Made by a program: the position numbers and the translations under genes. From Streptomyces sp. PKU-EA00015 (GTDB taxonomy: Bacteria; Actinomycetota; Actinomycetes; Streptomycetales; Streptomycetaceae): 64,000 nt of DNA. Of the stretch, positions 55,062 to 62,760 are shown in pieces. The stretch lies in NCBI RefSeq assembly GCF_013387495.1, contig NZ_JABZEE010000001.1, positions 124,001 to 188,000 on the forward strand, in the 5' to 3' direction. The notes below the pieces were generated by a model. That model ran no database searches. It saw only the letters and a list, made by a program, of their open reading frames with translations, and was not told the DNA's origin. Position 1 is the stretch's first letter; each line of letters starts with the position of its first letter.

Positions 55062-55091
55062 GCCGACGCGTATCGGCGGGAACGCGTCGGC
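55062..55091 (+). terminator. Hairpin after the conservon
   Basis: GCCGACGCGT and ACGCGTCGGC form a perfect ten-base stem with a ten-base loop, eight bases after the cvnD stop. Confidence 0.65.
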
Positions 55092-55221
55092 GCTGACACG
55101 TGCCCACCAGCGTGCCCCGGGCCCCCCTGAGCCGGCTTCGGTCTCGGCCCGTCAGCGCGGCCGGTGAGGCGCAGGGACCCATCGAGTTGGGATGCGGATC
55201 GCACCGCGGTCTGCTCCGTGA

Positions 55222-55350
55222 ACGAGCCGTTCTCGCCGACGACGGCCAGGATTTCGCCGCGGCACGGTGTGAGCGAGACGCCGTCGACGGCGGGTTGTCC
55301 TTGCCGGGGTGCCGGCAGACGACCTCGTCGAGCCGGATCTTCAGTCGCGT
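55222..55350 (-). pseudogene. N-terminal scrap of an ABC transporter ATPase
   Basis: On the minus strand LKIRLDEVVCRHPGKDN is followed, after a one-base shift, by AVDGVSLTPCRGEILAVVGE and NGS, the usual first 40 residues of an ABC ATPase up to the middle of Walker A. Then similarity stops. It is a short decayed fragment between the conservon and the SpoIIE gene. Confidence 0.6.
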
Positions 55351-56468
55351 TCCCCATCGCCTGGGTATGGATGGCGCTCGATCGCGATCATGACCGCGTC
55401 GTCGCCCAGGCGTCCCCCGACGTGGTCGAGCAGATCACGCCGGAGGTGACGCAGGAATGCGTCGGGGTTGCTCTCGGTCCAGCCCGTGATCCGCTCGGTG
55501 AGTGGATAGAAGACACCGGTGGAGTCGCGGGCCTCGAGGACCCCGTCCGTGTAGAGCAGCAGGAGGTCTCCCGCCTCGAACTTGAACGCGTCGATCTGGT
55601 ATCGAGGGCGCGCAAGTTCACCGAGGCCCAGCGGAGGCGCGGGCTGGTAGGCCTCGATCGTCGTGGCACGGCCGTTTCGCAGCACAACGGGCGGCGGGTG
55701 GCCGCAGTCGATCATGTGAACCACGCCGCCCTGGTCGGGGATGTCCAAAATGGCGGCGGTGATGAAGGTCTCTCCGGTCTGGTCCGTCTCGCCGGGCTCG
55801 GCCAAGCCCCAGCACACGCTGCCGTCGAGATACGTGACCAGTTCGACCAGAGTCGCCTGGCGGTGGGCGGCGGCCCGGAACGCGCCGAGCAGCAGGGCGG
55901 CGTCACCGACGGCGGTCATGCCTTTGCCCCGCACATCGCCGATGATCAGCCGGGTACCGGAGCCGGTGCGTACGGCCGCATACAGGTCACCGCCGATCTG
56001 GGCCTCGGCCTCGGCAGCAAGGTAGAGGGAGGCGACTCCCAGCGCTCCGATCTGCTTGGGCAGCGGCCGCAGGACGACGCGCTGGGCGGTCTCGGACACG
56101 TACCTCACTTGCGACAGCTCATCGGCACGGCGCTCCCGCAGTACGCAGAAGATCACGAGGCTCGATCCGACCAGGACCAGGGCGGCGATCTGTGCCTGGT
56201 GGTTCGCCGAGAACAACTCGTCCGGATCGCGCAGCACCGCGATGATCGCCTGAGCCGCCACCGCGAGGACGGCGATCAGCCCGGTCAGTCTGGGGCCGGC
56301 GAACGACGCGGTGATCGCCGGGGCTGCGACCAGCAGGGGGCCCAGGTGAATGTGGGGCGGCGCAAGCACGTCGATCACGACAACCGCCACCATGAGCGCG
56401 ATCGGGATGGCCACCATGGCATGGCCCCCTCGCGCCGACCGGCGAAGACCGACGAGGCGCAGGAACAC
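55341..56468 (-). CDS. Membrane-anchored SpoIIE-type phosphatase
   Basis: The protein (375 aa) has two to three N-terminal spans (MVAIPIALMVAVVVIDVLAP, ALVLVGSSLVIFCVLRERRA) and a cytosolic PP2C/SpoIIE domain: LYLAAEAEAQIGGDLYAAVR (with the metal Asp in GGDLY), IIGDVRGKGM and LLLLYTDGVLEARD. This common Streptomyces group has no GAF domain. It probably dephosphorylates an anti-sigma antagonist at the membrane. GTG 56468 is close to an AGGAGG; ATG at 56417 with GAGGGGG may be the true start. Confidence 0.85.
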   Translation of the reverse strand: MFLRLVGLRRSARGGHAMVAIPIALMVAVVVIDVLAPPHIHLGPLLVAAPAITASFAGPRLTGLIAVLAVAAQAIIAVLRDPDELFSANHQAQIAALVLVGSSLVIFCVLRERRADELSQVRYVSETAQRVVLRPLPKQIGALGVASLYLAAEAEAQIGGDLYAAVRTGSGTRLIIGDVRGKGMTAVGDAALLLGAFRAAAHRQATLVELVTYLDGSVCWGLAEPGETDQTGETFITAAILDIPDQGGVVHMIDCGHPPPVVLRNGRATTIEAYQPAPPLGLGELARPRYQIDAFKFEAGDLLLLYTDGVLEARDSTGVFYPLTERITGWTESNPDAFLRHLRRDLLDHVGGRLGDDAVMIAIERHPYPGDGERD

Positions 56469-56581
56469 CCCTCCTCTCTACACCTGCCCTGCCCGGCGCG
56501 CACCGCGAGCCGTACTGCGGCGACGGCCACATCGACCGCGAGCGAGCAGGCTGCGCGTACAGCCACGAAGCCCGCTCGGCG

Positions 56582-58771
56582 TCAGAGCACTCGGTGCTCT
56601 TCGAGCGGTGCCGCGTACAGGGCCGGCCCGCGTTCGCCCGGCAGGCGCGGGGTGTGGTTGACCAGCCGGGCCGAGTTGCCGACCACCGCGATGCTGCTGG
56701 TGTTGTGCAGCAGGGCCGCCGCCACCGGGTTGATGGAGCCTCCCGCTCCGGCGCCCAGGCCGATCAGATTGACGCCGATGGCCAGGCCGTAGTTCTGGCG
56801 GACGAGGCGCAGCGTGTGGCGGCTGAGCTCGACGACGGCGGCGACCTGTTGGAGGTCGTTGCCCGCGAGCGCGATGTCGGCGGTTTCCAGCGCCACGTGC
56901 GAGGAGTGCGCGCCCATCGCGATGCCGACGTCCGCCAGGGCCAAGGCCGGGGCGTCATTGGTGCCGTCGCCGACCATGGCCACCAGATGCCCTTCGTCCT
57001 GCAGGTCGCGGATCAACTGGAGCTTGCCCTCGGGCAGGGCATGGGCGTGCACCTCGGTGATGCCCAGTGCGTCGGCGACCGCTTGGGCCGTCTCCGGGGC
57101 GTCTCCGGTGACCAGGATGATGCGCTGCACGCCGAGGTCCTCCAGCTGCCGTACGACGGTGTGGGCGCCGCCTCGTACGGCGTCGGACAGGCCGAGCATG
57201 CCGATCAGGTCCTCGTCGTGGGCGAGACAGATGACGGTTTCGCCCTGCGCGCGCAGGCGTTCGGTCCACGCTTGTACCTCTTCGCGCAGTTCCATGCCGT
57301 GCTGGCGCAACAGGGCCGGGCTGCCGACCAGCAGGCGACTGCCGTCCAGTTCGGCGCGCATGCCCATACCGAGGACCACTTCGCACGCTTGGTGGATGGG
57401 TACGTGCAGGTGCTGCTCCTCGGTGCGGCGGACAATGGCCTCGGCGAGCGGGTGCCGGGCGTGCAGTTCACCCGAGGCCGCCAGGCTCAGCACCTGGTCG
57501 GCGGTGAACGCCTCGTGGAAGGTGACCACGCTGGTGACGAGCGGACGGCCCAGCGTGAGGGTGCCGGTCTTGTCGAAGACCACAGCGGTGACGCGTCCGA
57601 CGCCTTCCAGGTGGGTGCCCCCCTTGATGAGGGTGCCGTGGCGGGCTCCGTTGCCGATGGCAGCGCTGATCGCGGTAGGGGTGGCCAGGCCGGCGGCGCA
57701 CGGGCATGCGATGAGCAGCATGGTCATGGCGCGTCGGGCATCACGCGTGAGGACGTACGTCCCTGCCGCCAGCGCGAAGGAGACCGGGACGAAGCGGCGG
57801 GTGAAGCGGGTGGCCACGGTCTGGATCGGCGCACGGTCGGCCTGGGCCTCCTCCACCCGGCCGATGATGCGGCCGACCGTGGTGTCAGAGCCGACGGACG
57901 TCGCGCGGACGGCGAGGGACCCGTTGGTGACGATGGTGGCCGCATAGACCTCGGCGCCTTCGCGTACGTATACGGGGAGGGCTTCACCCGTGATCGCCGC
58001 CTGATCGACCAGCCCCTCGCCGGAGACGACAAGGCCGTCGACCGGGATCCTGTGGTGCTCATAAACGGCGACCACGTCGCCCGTCTCGACATCCTCCAGC
58101 GCCACCTCGACCTCGACGCCGTCCCGTACCAGCCACACCCGCTCCTCGCCGATGCTCAGCAGCTCCTCGATCGCCCGCCGGGTGCGGCGCAGCGTCAGGG
58201 TCTGCAGGAACTCGCCGATGTTCAACAGCCACAGCACGGTGAGCGCGACCACGTTCTCCCTCAGCATGAGGGAGATCAGTGTGGCCGCTGTGACGAGCGT
58301 GTCCGTGCCGGGATATCGGCGGCCCAGGAGAGTGTGCAGCGCCCCACGGAAGAAGGGCAGGCCACTGAAGACGGTAGCGACGCGCAGGATGCCGAGGGGA
58401 GCGCCGGCCGTCCACGGTGGGCGGCGCAGCAGAAGGCGGTGTACGGCTACGAGCGCGAGTACGGCGCCGCCGACCACCAGCCGGGCGACCTCGCCGGTGG
58501 ACGAGTCGGGCATGGCACGGCTCGCTCTGGCCACGGCAGACGGTGGTGGCGCCTCCTCCAGAGCCGCGACCAGTCCGTCCACATCCAGGTGGTCGGGCGC
58601 GACCCAGACCACCACACTGCCGGTACGGGGAAAGATCCGCAGCGCCCGGAAGCCTTGCACGTCGGCGAGCCGGTCATCGACCAGTCCGGCGCACCCTGGC
58701 CGGGCCTGCAGCCATGGCACGGTCAGCCGTACCCGTCCCGCGGCGACCGAGCGGATGGTGATGCCGGACAT
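56582..58771 (-). CDS. P1B-type metal-transporting ATPase (CtpC-like)
   Basis: This 729-residue pump has the P-type motifs TGEA, the membrane metal site LLIACPCAAGLATPTAISAA, phosphorylation site VFDKTGTLTLG, the HP motif LHARHPLAEAI and hinge VAMVGDGTNDAPALA. The N-terminal 80 residues lack a CxxC metal domain, as in mycobacterial CtpC (Mn/Zn). Two bases upstream ends a DUF1490/PacL-like gene, the same pairing as Rv3269-ctpC, so export of zinc, manganese or a similar metal is most likely. ATG 58771 gives MSGITIRSVAAGRVRLTVPW. Confidence 0.85.
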   Translation of the reverse strand: MSGITIRSVAAGRVRLTVPWLQARPGCAGLVDDRLADVQGFRALRIFPRTGSVVVWVAPDHLDVDGLVAALEEAPPPSAVARASRAMPDSSTGEVARLVVGGAVLALVAVHRLLLRRPPWTAGAPLGILRVATVFSGLPFFRGALHTLLGRRYPGTDTLVTAATLISLMLRENVVALTVLWLLNIGEFLQTLTLRRTRRAIEELLSIGEERVWLVRDGVEVEVALEDVETGDVVAVYEHHRIPVDGLVVSGEGLVDQAAITGEALPVYVREGAEVYAATIVTNGSLAVRATSVGSDTTVGRIIGRVEEAQADRAPIQTVATRFTRRFVPVSFALAAGTYVLTRDARRAMTMLLIACPCAAGLATPTAISAAIGNGARHGTLIKGGTHLEGVGRVTAVVFDKTGTLTLGRPLVTSVVTFHEAFTADQVLSLAASGELHARHPLAEAIVRRTEEQHLHVPIHQACEVVLGMGMRAELDGSRLLVGSPALLRQHGMELREEVQAWTERLRAQGETVICLAHDEDLIGMLGLSDAVRGGAHTVVRQLEDLGVQRIILVTGDAPETAQAVADALGITEVHAHALPEGKLQLIRDLQDEGHLVAMVGDGTNDAPALALADVGIAMGAHSSHVALETADIALAGNDLQQVAAVVELSRHTLRLVRQNYGLAIGVNLIGLGAGAGGSINPVAAALLHNTSSIAVVGNSARLVNHTPRLPGERGPALYAAPLEEHRVL

Positions 58772-58773
58772 GA

Positions 58774-59082
58774 TCAGTGGTCGTGGTCATGGTCGTGGTC
58801 GACGCTGACCGCGGACGGCGGCGGCGCCTCCTCACCCAGCGAGGAGCGGGCCTCGGCCAGCATGTCGCCCGCCTTGAGACGGGCCTCCTCTGCGGCCGAG
58901 CCGAGCCACCGACCCGCCACGATTCCGCCGGCGATGCCACCGACGAGTGCCTTGCGAGCAGCGGGTTTGACTATCGGTGCGGCTTTGGCCGCACTGCGGA
59001 AAATCAATCCACCGACCACGCCGGAAACGGCGAAGTGTGCCATGCGGCCTGCGGCGGCACCGACCAGAGCAGCGGGATGCAT
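58774..59082 (-). CDS. DUF1490/PacL-like partner of the metal pump
   Basis: A 102-residue protein with a glycine-rich membrane helix (VSGVVGGLIFRSAAKAAPIV, then GGIAGGIVAGRWLG) and a C-terminal metal-binding tail DHDHDHDH. PacL proteins of mycobacteria (DUF1490) share both traits; they stabilise P-ATPases in membrane patches and bind Zn with a similar Asp/His tail. The ATG at 59082 has GAAGGAG six bases upstream. It is the first gene of the pair and is cotranscribed with the pump. Confidence 0.8.
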   Translation of the reverse strand: MHPAALVGAAAGRMAHFAVSGVVGGLIFRSAAKAAPIVKPAARKALVGGIAGGIVAGRWLGSAAEEARLKAGDMLAEARSSLGEEAPPPSAVSVDHDHDHDH

Positions 59083-59486
59083 CGGGCGCTCCTTCAAAGA
59101 GACGCGCCCCCGTCACCCAACCTTTATCAATTGTGGACCTGTGAGCGAACGCGCGGCAATCAACGCACGAACGCCCACCGGCAAGGTGCCGAGACGGCGC
59201 GCGGCCCTCAGAACGGTGGGGAGGACGCCGGAGCGTGCCGTCGGCGGCCGATGGTGAAGGCCGCGGCGTGTACGACGGTGGCAGCGGTCATGACGGCGAA
59301 GCTCGACGGCGGCTTCGATGATGACTTCGTCGATACGCTCCCGAGCCGCTCACCTGCGGGCGGTGAAGTGCAGCCCTGGCGGAGGGACGCCCCAGCGTTC
59401 TCCGGAGCGGGGCTCGCTTTCCACGCCGTGCACCGTGGTCTCCGCCGAGCCGACGTCATCGATGCTGTGTCGGCAAGGTTGGCCGT
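59083..59486. other. Intergenic region before the metal-pump operon
   Basis: About 400 bases between the ABC ATPase stop and the PacL-like start. A plus-strand frame from about 59251 to 59550 (AFSGAGLAFHAVHRGLRRAD and onward) overlaps the ABC gene and has no ribosome site; it may be chance. No metal-regulator box was recognised. Confidence 0.35.
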
Positions 59487-61016
59487 CTATGGCCACGCCT
59501 CCGCCGTCGTACGCACTGCGGTTCGCATCAGGGAGACGGTGAACGGGTGACGGGGCGAGGTGAGCACCTGCTGTGCCGTGCCCTGCTCGACCAGTTCTCC
59601 GGCGTCCAGTACGGCGATCCTGGCCGCCAGGGCCGCCGTGTCGAGGTCGTGGGTGATCAGGACGAGGGCAAGGTCTGTGCGCTCACGCAGCAGCGCGGCC
59701 AGCAGGTCGAGGATGGCGCGTCGGGTCACGGTGTCGAGCCCGGAGGTGATCTCGTCGCAGATCAGGACTCGGGGGCGGGCCAGCAGGGCACGTGCCAGTG
59801 CGGCGCGTTGAAGTTCGCCGCCGGACAGGTGGGCCGGCCGGCGGCGTACGAGTTCGTCCGGGAGACCGAGTGCGGTGAGGGTGCCCAGCGCCTCGGTGCG
59901 GGCATCGGCCGGGGTGGCCCCGCGTAGCCGTATCGCCGTGCGTGCCACCTGGTCGAGCACGGGTCGGTGTTCGTCGAAGGCGGCGCGCGCGTCCTGGAAG
60001 ACGTACTGCACCGCGGCCAACTCTTCACGAGTGCGGGCGCGCAGGCTGCGGGGCAGCGGGATGCCGTCGAGCAGGATGTCGCCGTCGTGGTCGCGGTGGA
60101 GTCCGGCGAGGCATCGGGCCAACGTCGTCTTGCCGCTGCCGGAGCGGCCGACGACCGCCAGGCACTCGCCGGCGCGGAGGGCCAGTGCGTCGGTGATGCG
60201 CAGCACCGTCGTCCGGCTGTGGCGGGCGCTGAGGCGGTCTACCCGAAGTACGGCATCGCCTGGTTCCTCTTGGGCCGGCTCGGCCAACGTGGTGCCCGTG
60301 GCGAGGAGTTCACGTGTCCATGGATGGCGCGGCGCGAGCCACAGCCGTTGCGCCGGGCCCGACTCCACCACTCGGCCGCCGCTCATGACGAGAACCTCGT
60401 CGGCGAGGGCCCGTACGACATCCAGGTCGTGGCTGAGCAGCACCACGGCGATGCCCTGCCGGGCAACAGCCGCCAGTTGGTCGACGATGTGCCGTTTCGT
60501 CAGCGCGTCCTGGCCGGTGGTGGGCTCGTCCGCGACCACGACATCGGCGCCGAGCAGCAGTGCCTGAGCCAGGACGACGCGTTGCTGCTGGCCGCCCGAC
60601 AGCTGGTGCGGGTAGCGGCGCAACACAGCGTCCGGCTCGGGTAGTTGCGCCAGTGAGAGGGCCTGCACGATGCGCTGCCGGGCGGCAGACCGGCGCTCGG
60701 ACCTGAGCAGGTGCCGCACCTGACCCCGTGCGATGTCGCTCAGCAGCGCGCCGACCCCGCGTGCGGGGTTGAGAACGGAGCCCGGGTGCTGGGGTACGTA
60801 GCCGACCAGCGCGTCGGGCACGCGTACGTCACCGGTCACGCGGGCGCCTGCCGGGTACTCGCCGAGCAGGGCGAGGCCCGTGGTCGTCTTGCCACTCCCG
60901 GAGGCGCCCACGAGTGCGGTGATCTTTCCTGGCACGACCTGGAGGTTCACCCCGTCGACGATCGCCCGGCCGCCGATCTCGACCCGCAGATTCCTGATTT
61001 CGGCGACCGCGTTCAC
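59487..61016 (-). CDS. Fused twin ATP-binding protein of a peptide/nickel-type ABC importer (DppD-DppF)
   Basis: This 509-residue protein joins two ABC ATPases. The first has ITALVGASGSGKTTTGLALL, LSGGQQQRVVLAQALLLGAD and VVADEPTTGQD; the second CLAVVGRSGSGKTTLARCLA, LSGGELQRAALARALLARPR and LICDEITSGLD. It powers uptake by the two permeases encoded just upstream. The GTG at 61016 has GAGGAAG at five bases and overlaps the permease stop by four. Fused Dpp/Opp ATPases are common in actinomycetes. Confidence 0.92.
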   Translation of the reverse strand: MNAVAEIRNLRVEIGGRAIVDGVNLQVVPGKITALVGASGSGKTTTGLALLGEYPAGARVTGDVRVPDALVGYVPQHPGSVLNPARGVGALLSDIARGQVRHLLRSERRSAARQRIVQALSLAQLPEPDAVLRRYPHQLSGGQQQRVVLAQALLLGADVVVADEPTTGQDALTKRHIVDQLAAVARQGIAVVLLSHDLDVVRALADEVLVMSGGRVVESGPAQRLWLAPRHPWTRELLATGTTLAEPAQEEPGDAVLRVDRLSARHSRTTVLRITDALALRAGECLAVVGRSGSGKTTLARCLAGLHRDHDGDILLDGIPLPRSLRARTREELAAVQYVFQDARAAFDEHRPVLDQVARTAIRLRGATPADARTEALGTLTALGLPDELVRRRPAHLSGGELQRAALARALLARPRVLICDEITSGLDTVTRRAILDLLAALLRERTDLALVLITHDLDTAALAARIAVLDAGELVEQGTAQQVLTSPRHPFTVSLMRTAVRTTAEAWP

Positions 61017-61798
61017 GTCCGCTTCCTCTTCTCCAGTACCGCGTCGAAGAGCAGGTTGCTCCCCATGGTCAGGGCGACGATCAGCAGGGCGGGCACCACC
61101 ACGGCCCACGGTTGCGCGAACAGTCCGGTTCGGTTGCGGTCCACCATCACCGCCCAGTCGGAGGCGTCCGGTGCGACACCGACGCCGAGGAACGCCGCGG
61201 TTGCGACGAGGTACAGCACGCCCGTCAGTCGTACGCCCGCGTCGGCGGCGAGCGTGCGGGCGACCGACCTGCCGACGTACCCGACGGCCATGCGCCACCA
61301 GGTCTCCCCCTGCATGCGCAGTGCCTCGACCGCCGGGCGCGACGCCACCTCGGCGGCCGCGGCCCGCACGATCCGGGCGGCGTCGGGGATGTTGACGAGT
61401 GTCACCAGCAGTGCGAGGCCGGCCGCACCCGGCGTGAAGACGGATGCCACCAGCAGGATCACCAGCAGCGACGGCACGGCGAGCAGCACGTCCAAGGGCC
61501 GCATCAGCAGCTCTTCCAGCCACCGTCGGTGGGTGAGCGCGCTGATGAGCCCGACCGGCAGCGCCACCAGGTACGCGAGGGCGGTGGCGGCGAGCGCGAC
61601 GAGCACCACTGACTGTCCGCCGAGGAGGACTTGACGCCCTACGTCCCGGCCGATGAAGTCGGTGCCGAGCCAGTGCCCGCCGCCGAGCGTGAAGGACGCG
61701 GCGCGCGGCCCGGCGTCGCCCGCGAAGAGCGGGCCGAGCACGGCAAGGGCGAGCGGTACGCCGGCGATCAGCGTGCCGAGTGCGAAGCGGGACTTCAT
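61013..61798 (-). CDS. DppC-type ABC permease
   Basis: This 261-residue permease has six spans and the EAA loop of the DppC group (AAAEVASRPAVEALRMQGET). The N-terminus LGTLIAGVPLALAVLGPLFA and GGHWLGTDFIGRDVGRQVLL, where DppC usually has GTDxxGRD, is typical. ATG 61798 overlaps the DppB-type stop by four bases. Confidence 0.9.
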   Translation of the reverse strand: MKSRFALGTLIAGVPLALAVLGPLFAGDAGPRAASFTLGGGHWLGTDFIGRDVGRQVLLGGQSVVLVALAATALAYLVALPVGLISALTHRRWLEELLMRPLDVLLAVPSLLVILLVASVFTPGAAGLALLVTLVNIPDAARIVRAAAAEVASRPAVEALRMQGETWWRMAVGYVGRSVARTLAADAGVRLTGVLYLVATAAFLGVGVAPDASDWAVMVDRNRTGLFAQPWAVVVPALLIVALTMGSNLLFDAVLEKRKRT

Positions 61799-62760
61799 GC
61801 GGCCACCCCCGCCCGGGGCGCGAACCGGTGGGCGACCAGGTCGGCGCCGAGGTTGAGGACGACGGTCGTGAGACCGAAGACCACCGCCAAGCCCTGCACC
61901 ACGGGCACGTCGCGTTCCGCGACGGCGTTCATCAGGACAGTGCCGAGCCCGGGTATCACGTACAGGGCCTCCACGACGATGACCCCGCACAACAGCCAGT
62001 CGATCGTGCGGGCGAGCTGCTGTGCGGCGGGGGTGATCGCGTTGGGCAGCGCGTGCGCGTACCGGATGCGCGTGCCCGGGATTCCGTAGCGGCGGGCCTG
62101 AGCGACGTACGGCGATGCCAGCGCGTCGATCATCCCGGCGCGTACGAGCCGTGCCAGGGAACACACCGGCCGGGACAGCAGGACGAGGACGGGCAGCACC
62201 AGGGCGGCGGGGTGCGCGAGCAGATCGGTGTCGTAGCCGACGGCGGTCGGTGGCAGCCAGCCCAGACGCAGGGCGAAGACCGTGATCAGCAGCACCCCGA
62301 AGGCGAACTCCGGCACCGCGTACACCCCCAGCGTGGCCGAGCTGACGACCCGGTCCACGAGTCGCCCTTCATGGCGGGCCGCCAGTACACCGAGGCCGAC
62401 GCCGACCGGCACCAGGAGCGCCACCGTGAGGACGGCGAGCAGCACGGTCGGCCCGAGGCCGTCTGCGATGTACGTGCTGACGGGCCGCCCGGAGGCCAGG
62501 GAGGTGCCGAAGTCGCAGTGCGTCAGCCCGGCAGCCCAGTCCGCGAGACGTTCGTGGGCCGGCCGGTCCAGCTCCATCGCCTCGCGGATGGCGGCGATCC
62601 GCTCCGGGTCGGGCTGGTCACCGGCGAGCGCCACGGCGGCGTCGCCCGGCAACGCCTCCGTGAGGGCGAAGACGAGCAGCACGACGGCCGCCGTCTGCCC
62701 CACCCCGAGCAGCAGCCGCCGAGCGACCCAGGAGCGCAGACCCGGTCCGGGTCCGCTCAC
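61795..62760 (-). CDS. DppB-type ABC permease
   Basis: This 321-residue permease starts with a span (LLLGVGQTAAVVLLVFALTE) and LPGDAAVALAG, has CDFGTSLASGRPV before the second span, and the EAA-type loop PYVAQARRYGIPGTRIRYAH. It forms the channel with the DppC-type protein. The GTG at 62760 overlaps the binding-protein stop by four bases; a GTG three codons earlier is possible. Confidence 0.9.
   Translation of the reverse strand: MSGPGPGLRSWVARRLLLGVGQTAAVVLLVFALTEALPGDAAVALAGDQPDPERIAAIREAMELDRPAHERLADWAAGLTHCDFGTSLASGRPVSTYIADGLGPTVLLAVLTVALLVPVGVGLGVLAARHEGRLVDRVVSSATLGVYAVPEFAFGVLLITVFALRLGWLPPTAVGYDTDLLAHPAALVLPVLVLLSRPVCSLARLVRAGMIDALASPYVAQARRYGIPGTRIRYAHALPNAITPAAQQLARTIDWLLCGVIVVEALYVIPGLGTVLMNAVAERDVPVVQGLAVVFGLTTVVLNLGADLVAHRFAPRAGVAA

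Noticed and set aside
56594..59257. Very long plus-strand frame opposite the metal-pump genes
   Set aside because: It is the mirror of the P-type ATPase and PacL genes and shows no domain.
59251..59550. Plus-strand frame overlapping the ABC ATPase 3' end
   Set aside because: Some segments look protein-like, but there is no ribosome site and it overlaps a well-supported gene on the other strand.
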